This document shows positions 24,690-36,000 of a DNA stretch of 64,000 nt, piece after piece; position 1 is the first letter of the stretch; every line of letters starts with the position of its first letter. The DNA is taken from positions 50,107,720-50,171,719 of the forward strand of contig CM055105.1 in the NCBI GenBank assembly GCA_029204225.1. Reading direction: 5' to 3'. The translations under genes and the position numbers were made by a program. Source of the DNA: Diphasiastrum complanatum (lineage: Eukaryota; Streptophyta; Lycopodiopsida; Lycopodiales; Lycopodiaceae). Under the pieces are notes generated by a model. It was given only the letters and a program-made list of their open reading frames with translations, was not told the origin of the DNA and did no database searches.

Positions 24690-27560
24690 CGTAGGACTCA
24701 ACAGCCTGGAACCAGCTCAAATGGACTCAATCCAGTGGACGCATGTCTCTTGTCATTGTACACAAACTCCGATAGCGGTAAATGCTTTACCCAGTCTGTT
24801 TGCGTACCACTAACATATGCCCTAAGCATATCTTCCAAGATCTGGTTCACTCGCTTTGTTTGGCCATACGTTTGAGGATGCTCAGAGTTACTCATCTGCA
24901 CCTATGTTCCCAGCTTGGCGAACACTTCCATTCAGAAATTTCCCATAAACTTGGGATCCTTGTCAGACACAATGGACTTCGGAAGTCCATGAACCTGACA
25001 ACATTTTGGATAAGCAACTCGGCTTGTGGTCGTTGCGATGAAGTGAGCCATTTTGGAGAACCTGTCTACCACTACCATAACACAATTCAATCCCGTCTGG
25101 GTCCTGGGTAGCCCAACAATGAAATCCATGGAGATACTTGTCCACCTTCCTATAGGAATCTCCAGTGGATGCAATAAGCCCGGAGGACTTACCGCTCGAC
25201 CTTGTTCACCTGACAAGCCGTGCAACACTAGACGTACTCTCTGATCGTGGCCAAAAATAATGCCTTCTTACCAGCTAACTGGTCTTATTAATACCAGGAT
25301 GGCCTGCATAGGGACTATCATGGCATTCATGAAGTATCTTACGATGAAGGTCCTTCACGTCCGACATGAAAACCTTTCCGTTTCTCAACAACATACCATC
25401 CTTCACGGTGTATGTTAGATATGTATTGGTGTGTGCCTCTACAGAAGTGACAACCTCGACTGACTCTTCCGCTTGGTCGACTACCTTGTGCACATTAGGC
25501 CACACACGCTGACAATGTGTGTCGCTCTGCTGAGCTCTCTTGATCTCCTCCATGAATCACTATCAATTATAGTAAAGCTCATCTGATGCAATATTTGAGA
25601 TAGTGCATCAGCGACCACATTTCCGTTCCCTCTTTGGAAGGGAATTTCCAAATGAAATTCCTGCATCAACTCGGCCGGCCAAGCTTGGCAGCCCGTCAAA
25701 TCTGGCTGAGTACAGAAGTACTTCAAAGTATGGTGGTCAATATAGACGTAAAATTCGGCGCCATACAGATAATGTCACCACACCTTGAGCGCATGTATAA
25801 TCGCATACAACTCTTACTCATGTGTGGAATACCTCTACTATGTTGGCGTCAATTTCTTACTGTCAAAGGCTAGTGATCTACCTTCCTGACTCAACATTGC
25901 ACACACAACAATGCCACTAGCATCCATCTCTAGGTTGAAAGGTTTCTAGGTATCAACAATCTTGCGTATTGGGGCTGTCGCAATAGCCTCCTTCAATGAA
26001 GCTTTCAAAACCATCTTGAGCCTCATCATCCTTGCAAACCACATTGTTGTTATTTCGTAATTGATTCATTAAAGGAGCAGCTCCTCGGAATAGTTCCTAA
26101 CGAACCGTCGGTAAAACTTGCAAAAGCCTAGGAAAGACTGTAACTAACGAATATCGACCGGTCTTGGCCACTTCTTGACCACGGCCACCTTGGCGGGGTC
26201 AACTGAAATACCATTTGCCGTCACTACGTGACCCAGATACTCGATACGAGTCTTACACAACTCGATCTTCTGATCATTGGCATACAAGACAGTCTCTTGC
26301 AGCTTGCCAAAGACTATCTGGAGATGACCCTCATGCTCCACTATCGACTTATTGAATACTAGTATGTCGTCAATAGAATTGACAACAAACTTGCCGATAT
26401 AGTCATGCAGGACATTGCTCATGAGCATCATGAACGAGGCAGGTGCTTTGGTTAACCCAAACAGCATAACCAAGAACTCATATTGTCCAAAATGAGTTCG
26501 GAAGGCCATCTTCTGGATATCTTCCTCACGAAACTGTATTTGACGGTACCCACTTTTGAGATCTATCTTACTGAAAATGATTGCTCCCTGCATGCATTCA
26601 GTAGGTCATCAATCCAGGGCATCGATTATTTGTGCCTTACGTTGATTTTATTCAATCCCTTGTCATCCATGCACATCCAAAAACTACCATCCTTTTTCTT
26701 AACCAATAAAATGGGGGAGGCGAAAGGTGAATAACTAGGACGGACATACCCCAACCTGAGGTATTCCTCCAACATCTTCCATACTTCCTCTTTCTCTTTC
26801 AGGCTCATCCTATAAGGAGACTGACATATCGGGCTTGCCCCTGGAATGAGCTTAATACGATGTTTCACGTTCTGTCTAGGCAGCAACCCCACTGGCACGC
26901 TATCAATCAACAAATGTTTAATTAAACTCAGCTCGGATGGGATCTTTCCAACTGACTTGCTGGATCACATATGAACTGTTGAGCTAAAGCATAGTTTATA
27001 GAAGAAGTTAGATAAGATGAAGTTGCTTCTGAAGTATTAACATGTGGGTTTATTGGTAAACCATAAGAACTGGAATCATCATTCACATTTACCAAATAAC
27101 ACAACCACAAATACTGCAAGTCCATCTTTTTTAGTTGCATAGAGGTAATAAGAGGGCCCTGTATAGATGGCCTCTCCCTGTAGGACACGAGACAAACCCT
27201 CATGCCTAAAAACATACTCATGCAAAAGGAAACCTATAGCGGGCTGCTTACTCGCATGCCACCGCTTTCCTCGTACATCATCAAACGTGGCTAACTTGGT
27301 GATCTCAAATCTAGCTTCTCAGAATAAGTATGAATAGTTAGCAAAGCCTGAGAGAATCGTCAATCCCACACCTTTGTGCCCTTACCATCTAGCATCTCAA
27401 CTGTATATCGGTAATCCAAAAGCACAGTAGCCAAGTTAAGCTTCTTCACCGCAAGAGAGTTGGTGATATTATGTGAGGAGTCGGTGTCGAATAATACAAG
27501 AACATCTCGACCTTCCAGCTTCCCCCTCATCTATATCAGCTCACTATTCGGAAACTGATA
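24690..27560 (-). pseudogene. Decayed gypsy pol (protease to integrase)
   Basis: From the right: protease LFDTDSSHNITNSLAVKKLN near 27460, where the active-site Gly is changed. The RT N-terminus is at 26626-26913 (SPFASPILLVKKKDGSFWMC) and the RT core at 26144-26593 (FSKIDLKSGYRQIQ, FGLTKAPASFM), where the catalytic box reads SIDDIL. RNase H is at 25481-25900 (GNGNVVADALSQ). The integrase zinc-finger start is at 25275-25553 (HECHDSPYAGHPGI) and the integrase core at 24698-25228 ([48 protein letters not shown]). The catalytic Glu of integrase reads Lys. Several stops and frame changes exist, and no chromodomain is left between the integrase and the LTR at 24663. Confidence 0.9.
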
Positions 27561-27580
27561 CCCGTCTCATGCCCTGGTGG

Positions 27581-27890
27581 CATAGTTGCACCCCCATTTT
27601 AGAAACGCGGTCAGAAATCCGTTTCTGAACCGCGTTTCTGGTTTCATTTCTGAAATGGGGGAGCGTTTCTCATAAATGTTTTTTTTTTTTTGGATTTTTG
27701 TGGGCAATATGGGTATCAGGTTAAAGCTCTAATCAAGGGCATTGCATTTTTATAGGTAGCCAGGTGTTTTGGTTACAGTTGGATTGGTTACAACATGGTT
27801 TAGGTCTAGTTTATGGCAAAAATATATATATAATCTGTTTTTTTTTTTGGCATGATTTTGCTCCCAGAAACGCGTTTCTGAGAACGATTT
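27581..27890. mobile_element. CG-rich foldback element, GAAACGCG type
   Basis: Begins CATAGTTGCACC, like the element at 44562. The first ~110 bases alternate GAAACGCG, CCGTTTCTG, CGCGTTTCTGG and GAAATG, pairing with each other at several registers. A T-run and the conserved core (GGCAATATGGGTATCAGG, then AAAGCTCT, 27703-27772) follow, then a second T-run and the palindrome GAAACGCGTTTC at about 27872. It is inserted just upstream of the decayed gypsy protease. No target duplication was found, so the right end is uncertain and may lie as far as 28390. Confidence 0.6.
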
Positions 27891-27924
27891 TAATGTTAAT
27901 ATACCTAATACTTGTATAGAGTTG

Positions 27925-28245
27925 AACTTTTGAGGAGAGAGCATGAAGAGCATCTTTGTACTTTCTTGAGGATTTTGAGACAAGAAAATCTCTATTCCAA
28001 GGAGTCGAAGTGAGTTCTTTCAAACCGAGTTTTGGTTCTACCAAACAATGAATGGCATTTTTTTTCCATTTTTGGTAAATGTTGTAGTTCATTGGTTGTC
28101 TTTTTATATGATATACTTATATATGGTTGGACTCTTGAGGAGCATGTAGAGCATCTTTGTATTATTATGAGTATTTGAGATATGAAAATCTTGATGCCAA
28201 GGAATCAAAACGTGAACTCTTTCAAATCAAGTTACACTACCTATG
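27925..28245. repeat. Two direct copies of a ~115-bp repeat
   Basis: Copy one (about 27925-28045) and copy two (about 28125-28240) share GAGCATCTTTGTA, GAAAATCT, CCAAGGA(G/A)TC and CTCTTTCAAA in the same order. A third related copy is at 43795-43860 (AAGGAGTCAAATTGTGAGTT, CTTTCAAA). Origin unknown. Confidence 0.6.
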
Positions 28246-28260
28246 CCATATCATTTCTGC

Positions 28261-28390
28261 TCATTATTTTATCGAAATGCATTTCGAATGATGAAATGCG
28301 TTCAAAACGCTATGTACGAAACGGCCCTGTTTCAAAACGTTAAACAAACGTTCGAAATGATTGTATGAAAAACGAATGTTTTTTGCATTT
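28261..28390. repeat. Palindromic word cluster, CGAAA type
   Basis: Contains CGAAATGCATTTCG, GAAATGCG, GTACGAAACGG, TTTCAAAACGTTAAACAAAC and CGTTCGAAAT, followed by a T-run. It may be the far terminus of the foldback that begins at 27581 or a separate copy. Confidence 0.5.
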
Positions 28391-28917
28391 CCATGCTTTT
28401 TTGCGAGACTTTTAGCGCGATAGAGAGCCATTCTAAGAGGAGAAGAGCCCGGGTGAGCAATTTCACATAGTTCCTCTTGACAAAGCAAGACTAAGCCTTT
28501 ATTCATAAACCAACAAGGTACAGTATAGCTGAAAAGTAAAATACAGTACTGTAAAGCACCACAAAGCATAACCACTTTCAAAACGTCTAGCTGATACCTG
28601 CCACCATCCCACAACACAAAACCGCACGAGTTAGTACAATGGGGAAGACAGGTGTCATAGCTAAGCGTTAGTTGTTATCCATGTCCAAAAGAAGTTATAC
28701 TACTTATCAGCATAATTAGCATTTTATATCATAGTCCAGTCTTCCCAAACGTAAAGAAGGTTTTTTAGCGATAGGCCAAGCCCTGCCATTACCATACCAG
28801 GGCGAGTGCCATGCTGATCAGTTTTTGGGCATTGGTCCGTATCAGTTCATTTTGTTTAAAGCATAAGTATGAATAGTTTTCACCGTATATATTGCTTATC
28901 GCTAAATAGGATCATTA
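28391..28917. other. Spacer, no gene recognised
   Basis: No domain or element end was recognised. A minus-strand open frame at 28264-28617 overlaps the foldback and has no motif. Confidence 0.35.
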
Positions 28918-29406
28918 TTAGTCACCGAGAATGGAATATATTTGTAAAGAGTTCGAAACCAAAACTAATCGAAAATGTTTTGCTTTTTTCCGTTCTTGAA
29001 CCTGAATGAAAGTAAGGTCTTCATCCAGGTATATTGTGGTGCCCCGCAGTGTAGATCTCTTCCCTAGCGCTTCATGACGACCAGTGGCAGATGCAAAGCG
29101 TATAACAAGAGTACCTAGATCTTTCTTAGGCCGCCATGCAATATCCATATCTTTGTGGTGGTGTTAAAGACTCTCTTCAAGAAACTTTTTAGCTTCACCG
29201 ACGTCATCATGGGAGTTCGTAATACCTCTGACTCGGACATTAAGAGCCTTTTGCTCTCGAAAACGACTCTCAGTGAACGTTGTTGAGATAAAAGAAGGTG
29301 AAGGTGGTAGAACAGCAGTATTAGGACCTTTAAGCACATCTGCCCAGGATCGGACAGCGGTATGATGTTGTTCCACTTGACTTTCAAGCTGTTGGATCTT
29401 AGCTGA
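28918..29406 (-). pseudogene. LINE-type ORF1 relic (coiled coil, RRM-like, C-terminal domain)
   Basis: Right to left in one frame: a heptad-like segment (SAKIQQLESQVEQHHTAVRS), a linker, an RRM-like core (ALNVRVRGI, DDVGEAKKFLEESL), one in-frame TAA, then DIAWRPKKDLGTLVIRFASA and LRGTTIYLDEDLTFIQVQERKK. This order of coiled coil, RRM and C-terminal domain with a basic end is that of the L1-type ORF1 RNA-binding protein. The N-terminus is cut at 29406 by a gypsy LTR; the last codons before the cut come from that LTR. No endonuclease or RT is seen downstream. Assignment rests on motif pattern only. Confidence 0.5.
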
Positions 29407-29865
29407 TGTAAAGACCCTCAAGGATTGCCCCTAAGATGAGGATAGGAGAACACAATAGGAGAGACAATGGAGCCAAACCGCCCAATCAATCCTAGATCAA
29501 AACTGGATCTAGCCCCCAAGCCATGCCATGTGAAGCAAGAGGAGAAGAGAGAAACTGGTAACCTAAACCCATATGTCGACGGGAGAATCCCCACCTCGTT
29601 ATATAGAGAGTAGAGTCCTGTGCATGAAACCATGCAACCCCCATGCAGGTCAACTATAAATAGGTCTCATCTCTTCATGCAGTCCTCCCGCCTATGCAAT
29701 GCTCCAAATGTCTCAATTAGAGTGTCTGGGTCCTCTCAAGGTAATTAGTCACAAACAGGCCTCAACATGGAATTAAATCTCGGCATGACCAATAATCTCG
29801 AGTACTGCAGGGCCTTCTACCATACTAGGACTATTCCAGGTCCTTAACCGAATATGGCCATAACA
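29407..29865 (-). repeat. 3' LTR of a gypsy element (TGTTATGGCC start)
   Basis: On the minus strand it starts TGTTATGGCC at 29865 and ends CTTTACA at 29407, the same end as the TGTCATG-family LTRs at 52628 and 57424. A polypurine tract lies immediately inside. It is inserted into the LINE-type ORF1 relic. Confidence 0.75.
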
Positions 29866-29880
29866 TTCTTCCCTCCTTAA
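29866..29880 (-). promoter_or_regulatory. Polypurine tract
   Basis: The minus strand reads TTAAGGAGGGAAGAA directly before the LTR start, matching the GGGGTGAAGAA tract of the 52.8-kb copy. Confidence 0.75.
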
Positions 29881-31035
29881 ACTGCGTCTATCCTTAAAAG
29901 CTCCTCAAAACAGGAAAGAATTACAAGAACAGTTCCTTTAACTTTCAATATTAACCTAGGAAATCATTATCCTTAGTTTGACTTTCATATCAAACAAGTA
30001 CTCAGAGATAAACCAATTTCTAATCGTTAATCTTTGTTCTGGAGAACGACTCAAGTTTGAAAAGTACACTAAGCAATAAATTTCTCAACTAGGTTACACT
30101 CAACACAAGCTAGTAATATCACTTTCATGTCAAATACTTACATGAACCACTGAGTGAAATATTCTCTAACTTAGAAGATTAAAGTTAAAGAAAATAAATA
30201 ATCATTACAGTCTGAAATTATCGACAAACTCTGGCAGACAATTTATAAAAACCTTCCAAATACAATTATCCTTAGAATCCAATTCTAAGATATGATAATT
30301 CATTCAACTAGAATCTCTAGGAGAATCATTAAGATATAGAATGATTAAAACTCAACTCTGAGTATCCCAGATACTCTTTTGAGTTAAATGCTCTTGTTTC
30401 TAGCACCAAATGCAAGAAAATAGCATTCATTCATCTAATAGATTTATCTGTCTCCTATGATAACTGGAGATCCAATCAAATGAAGAACTGTACTCAAGCA
30501 TCTACAGACCATATATTGTAGCAGAATAGCATCCACTAGATAAATTGAATTCTCTACAAGTAAAATAACTTTCCTTGTGAGAATTTCTGTGAGATCCATA
30601 GGTTCTCAATTAAAATACTGGAGTAGAGAGATTCAAAACACTGATTCAAATTCTTACTCAATTAATAGACCAAGACTTAATCGTCACACCTAAGAATCAT
30701 CACAATTCCGAATAATCCTCTGACAATAGTTAAGTATCTATTTATGATCTGTCAATCATAAATATTTAGATTCGTATGATTCGTCAATCATAATTTTCTC
30801 CAAAACCCATAATCATTTACAGGATACTGGAGTATATGTCCAACATAACTCAGGAAAAGTAAGAATCATTCCAAAATCTTTCCACTAAGATAATACTGGA
30901 TTTAGGAATATTCCTCAAACAGGATTCTTTAACTGAAGTGCAAGATTCAAGTTCTATAAACCACTGGTAATTAAAGACTGAACGTATACCAAAATGACAA
31001 TCATCTTGAACTACAAAAACTTTAGATTACAATTC
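29881..31035 (-). mobile_element. Coding-poor gypsy interior
   Basis: AT-rich, without open frames, and lying on the interior side of the polypurine tract. GATTCGTCAATCATAATT near 30780 matches, reversed, GATTTGTCAATCATAATT-type sequence near 56115 in the array at 53-56 kb. It appears to be the same non-coding interior. The 5' end of this copy is lost near 31035. Confidence 0.5.
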
Positions 31036-31382
31036 AGAATCACATCTAGATACCCAAAGTCCTGTTGTAAAAGGTGAAGGTGAAGGTGAAGGTGGAGGAG
31101 CTAGTTGAGGCGTAGCAGGTGCAGGCTGAGGCATGGCAGGTGCACATGCCCCCCCTTTTCAATTTTTTGCCATTGCTTACCTCTGTTCGTTGGGAACAGT
31201 CCGCTAAAATTCTGTTGTAGCAACAAGACTGATGGGGAGCCAGCGTGGCAGATGGAAGGTGGAGTATAGGTGATGTTGGAGCGCTGGTCAATGATGCAAG
31301 TGCATGGGCGTTAGGCAGATCCACCGACACGATGGTCGGTGAATGGCCAGGCAACCAGCCGTGTAGTGCACCACCTCCAGCA

Positions 31383-31400
31383 CGCGCGCGCGCGCGCGAG

Positions 31401-31457
<57 letters not shown>
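31383..31457. repeat. (CG)n-(GA)n microsatellite
   Basis: A CG dinucleotide run of about 15 bases passes through GAGAGCGAG into a GA run of about 50 bases. The overlapping open frames (poly-Ser/Leu, poly-Arg/Glu) are repeat artefacts. Confidence 0.95.
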
Positions 31458-31459
<2 letters not shown>

Positions 31460-31594
31460 AACAATGTGAACTTTCAACTTAGTCTTGTATGAAGTATGGC
31501 AGTATGCACATTGGAGATACAAATTGGATGCATCTACTTAGTACTAGTCTTTTTATGACATGTCTAAACCCATAAAAACAAAAAAAACTTAAAA

Positions 31595-31680
31595 AGTTGC
31601 CCGTTTCGAACCTGGACATCTCGTTTCAAATGTGTTTTGAAACGACTTACAAAACGAGTTGAAAAAACATTGTTTCTACT
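31595..31680. repeat. Palindromic word cluster, CGTTTC/GAAACG type
   Basis: AGTTGCCCGTTTCGAACC, CGTTTCAAA, TTTTGAAACGA and AAAACGAG lie within 70 bases and pair with each other. The AGTTGC start resembles the CATAGTTGCA start of the elements at 27581 and 44562. Confidence 0.5.
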
Positions 31681-31699
31681 TCCAAAATAGAAACCAATC

Positions 31700-32704
31700 A
31701 TGAAAAGGTGTGTAAGATACGACACTAGCTGATCCCCAAGACAGGTCAAATCATTTCTTGGCTTTATAGTTTCTTTCACAGATTCATTAAGGACTGTGTT
31801 TAGCTAGCATTACCACCCTTAACATATCTAAGATTTAGGGGAGTGAAAAAGACTACCAATCATAGTAAGGTTAGCCCACCAGTTCATTGGATATACGAAA
31901 AGAGCAAAAAATTTGAAACTTTGAAAAACATGGATGTCTACAATCCCAGTGTTACACATAGCTAATCATAATCAACCTTGTACTCCATGTTAGTCATTCA
32001 GAGGACTGCCTAGGTGGAAAGACAACCTAATTTCAGAAGATGATCTAGTTTAGTTGGAGGATTTGATATCCCTTATACCTACAAAATTAGAGAAAGTTGT
32101 AGATGTATGGCAACATGGACTCAAGAATTGTACAATTTTTGAGTATCTACTTTGTTGAAACGTAGATTATGAAGAAACCTAGGAGAAAGAGGACAATCTA
32201 AAACGAAAATTCCTTGGTTTGCTTCCTATAGTAGGAAGATTTTAAAGGAGAGGGAATGTTATGAACCCAATGAAGTACATAATAGCTAACTTGAGGCAAT
32301 AGATATGAGGAAAAACACGATTCTAGATCAATTGATAGTTTTGGGTGACACATGTTACTACACACAACTGCCATTTGTCATCGGTCTAGGTGCGGAAAAT
32401 GGTTGGAGAGGGGCCTAGCCATATTATATATAAGGGCAAGAGGTCTCTACTGCCATTCTATCCACTGAAGGAGTGATGGGTGCTATGAACATATGTGCAT
32501 GACCAAGAATTGCTCTAGCCTCATGAGCGGGCATGTGAGAGAAGATGGTGGCTATCGGTTGTATGGGACATCGGTATTGTCGCTTGATGTGCTTGTCAAT
32601 AGCTCCAATGCTTAGGGGGTGAGTTTGGATGGACTTTATGGATTGGTAGATAGTGAGTGTTCGCCACCTTTGGTGTCTAGCTACGTACGAAGATTGGCAT
32701 CATG
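31700..32704. other. Spacer, no gene recognised
   Basis: No motif or long open frame. It is the insertion target of the intact chromovirus. Confidence 0.4.
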
Positions 32705-32709
32705 GTAAA

Positions 32710-33067
32710 TGTAATAGATCCTAACACCACAGTAGGGCAAACACTAATTGATCCACCCAACCTTGCCTACTCCCTGATATAGAGTAAGCCCCTCCTAGCC
32801 CAGTGTGAGGACTGGTAGCATGCTACTGCCAAGTGTCGGCCACGTGGCACTGACGTGGCCGACTGCACGTCGGGACCCAACTGGGGGCCCTATCCTGCTG
32901 ACAGGGTCCCTAGGCTGTGTTAGGCCCGCCATGGCTATGGACCGTGCTGGGGCACACTACTCACACTGTCTTGCCCTGTTGGTCATGTACGCTGGACACG
33001 ACCCTGACTGTGGTATCTGACCTATCTGTGTTCTCTAGGGTTCGGCACTGGTTACGAGCTCGTAACA
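32710..33067 (-). repeat. 3' LTR of chromovirus copy 1
   Basis: TG...CA, identical to the LTR at 38415-38772. On the minus strand it opens with the palindrome GTTACGAGCTCGTAAC. It also carries GCCACGTGGC and TGACGTGGCC (at about 32838-32862), which contain G-box and ACGT-core sites, and a TATA-like CTCTATATCAGG near 32775. Confidence 0.97.
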
Positions 33068-33080
33068 CTCCCTCCCCCTT
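33068..33080 (-). promoter_or_regulatory. Polypurine tract of chromovirus copy 1
   Basis: The minus strand reads AAGGGGGAGGGAG immediately before the 3' LTR. It overlaps the end of the gag-pol frame region by only a few bases. Confidence 0.95.
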
Positions 33081-36000
33081 AAGAACCGTCTTGGTCCTCT
33101 AAGACAAAGTCTGGAAAAATCTTGCGAAGGACGCTGCCTCTTTCCCAAGTGGCATTCTCAACAGGCTGATCATTCCACTTAACCAGATATTCTCGGTATA
33201 GAGTATGACGAGTCTGCGTCTCTCTACTATCAAGAATTTCCTCTGGTTCATGTGGAGGTTGTTGAGGATCCAATGGGAGAACTAGAACACTGTCCCCTAC
33301 CAGATTATCTGATCTGGTTAAGGCTTTTCGTAACTGACTTACATGAAAAACTGGAAAAACCTTACTGCTGTGTGGGAGTTCTAGTTCATAGGTGACCTCG
33401 CCTAGTCTCCTACTGATGGTAAAGGGACCACAATACCTTGGAGACAACTTAGCACACACTCCTGATTTGAGGGTTTTAGAGTCAACTGGGACTCTCAAGT
33501 AGACTTTCTCACCAGTGGAGAACTGCACATCCCGTCTGTGTGGATCTGCATAATGCCTGGCTCGATCCTGGGATTGACTAATGCTACGCTTAGCATGTTC
33601 TATCATCTGGTTTAGGTCTTCTAAAAAGTTTCTGGCTGCTTCAACTTTTTCTTGTTTAAACCCTACAGCTGTGGGTGAGCGTGGCTGAAAACCGTACATC
33701 AGCATAAATGGGCTGTATCCCGTAGCTGAATGTTTGGTACTGTTGTAAGCAAACTCTAATATTGAGAGATACTCCTCCCAATTAGTCTGCCTCTTGCTGA
33801 CGTATGCACGAAGCATATCCTCCAGCACTTGATTTACCCTTTCTGTTTGACCGTCCGTCTGTGGATGGTCAGTGGTACTCATATTAAGTTTAGTATGGAG
33901 ATGATGGAATACTGCCTTCCAAAAATTTCCAGTAAACTTACTGTCCCGGTCGCTGACTATGCCGGAAGGTAGACCGTACAATTTAAATAGCCCGTCTACA
34001 AACAACCTCGCTAACTCTGGAGCTCTAACGGTTGTTTTGGTCGGAATAAAATGAGCCATTTTGGTCAGACGGTCAACTGTGACCCATTTAGCGTCATTAC
34101 CCTTTTGGGTTTTAGGCAGGCCTACTATAAAATCCATGGAGATACTCTCCCATTTACCAGCTGGTATTTCTAAGGGATGCAACAACCCTCCTGCCTTTAA
34201 ACGCTCTGCTTTATTTACTTGACATTTTTGGCAACTGGTTACATACTGGTGGACGTCCTTTTTCATACTGGGCCAGAAAAATTGCCTACGAAGAAGCTCA
34301 TAGGTCTTCTGTATGCCTGGGTGTCCCGCGCTAGGATTGTCATGACATTCATATAGGACCTGCTGCCTATAATCCTCTGAATTGGGGACACATACTCTAT
34401 CTCTATAGAGCAAGTACTCATCCTGAATGGAATACTGTTTCCATTTGAATCCTTGAGTCAACTGACCCTCAACCACTGGGGTTTGCTTGGGTAATACAGG
34501 CTCAGAATCCTCAACGTCATCTGACGACGTATACTCGGACTCATCATCATCCTCAACGGAAGCTGCCGTATTCTTGGATGAACTGGCACCAGCCCCGGGA
34601 ACTGGTTCTGGAGTCTGTAACTGTCTGTTCTGGACTGAGTTCCAGATAATAGAGAAGAATGCATCATGCTGGCATTTCCCTCTCAAGGACTCGAGTAACT
34701 CATTACGAATCTGAGTAAAACTCAGCTCGTTTATCATAGGCATTCTGCTAAGGGCATCTGCTACTGTATTGAATTTTCCACGCCTATATCTGATAGACAT
34801 GTCAAACTCTTGCATCAACTCTGCCCAACGAGCTTTCCGACCTCTAAGCTCAGGTTGATTGCAAAGGTATCTGAGACTCTCATGGTCTGTCAGGACCTCA
34901 AAGTTGGCACCATACAAATAATGCCTCCAAGTCTTAAGGGCATGAACTATAGAAAAGAGTTCCTTTTCATAGGCACTGTACCTAGTCTGAGCTGGCTCGA
35001 GTTTTTTACTCTCGAACGCAACTGGTCGTCCACCCTGAGTTAGCACAGCGCCTACTGCAAAGTCGCTAGCATCTGTTTCGACCACAAATGGCTGATTGGG
35101 GTCGACGACTTTTAAGACTGGTGCTGTAGCTAAAGCTGTTTTGAGAGCATCAAAGCTCTCCTGTTGTGCAGACTCCCAAATGAACTCCTTTCCCTTCCCC
35201 TTAAGAAGATTTGTCATAGGGACTGCTATCTGAGCATATTCCTTGACAAATCGTCTGTAATATCCCGCGAGACCAAGAAAGATTTGAAGTTCCAAAATAT
35301 TCTGAGGTCTCAGCCAACTGAGTATGGCTTTAACCTTATTTGGGTCCATCTTAATCCCATCTGAAGAGATAATGTGACCCAAATATGCTACTTCTTCAAC
35401 GAAGAATTCACACTTGGATTGTTTAGCATAAAGCTTATGCTTTCTGAGCAGTCGAAACACCTTTCTGAGGTGTTTTAGATGCTCCTTCCTCGTTTTGCTG
35501 TAGACGAGGATGTCATCTAAAAATACGACCACAAACTTACCCAAGTATGGTCTGAGGACACTGTTCATCAAGGTCATAAAGGTAGCTGGAGCATTTGTGA
35601 GCCCAAATGGCATCACCTTAAACTCATAATGACCGTGACGAGTCCTAAAAGCTGTTTTCGAGACATCTTCCGATTTTATACGGACTTGATGATATCCCGA
35701 TCTAAGGTCTATTTTACTGAAAAACTTAGCCCCGTCGAGTTGATCAAACAACTCGTCTGCCCGAGGCATAGGGTATTTATTCTTAATTGTGACTTTATTG
35801 AGGGCTCTGTAATCTACGCAAAGACGCATAGACCCCTCTTTCTTTTTCACCAATAGGACTGGTGAGGCCCATGGTGAACTACTGGTCTGAATTTGGCCTT
35901 TCCCAAGATAGTCTGCTAACTGCCTAGTTATTTCTTCATCCTCTGTTCGGCTGACCCGATACGGAGGTTTAGAAACAGGTGCTGTACCTGGTACTAGGTT

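Noticed and set aside
31046-31522. Frames with long Ser/Leu or Arg/Glu runs
   Set aside because: Translation of the GA microsatellite.
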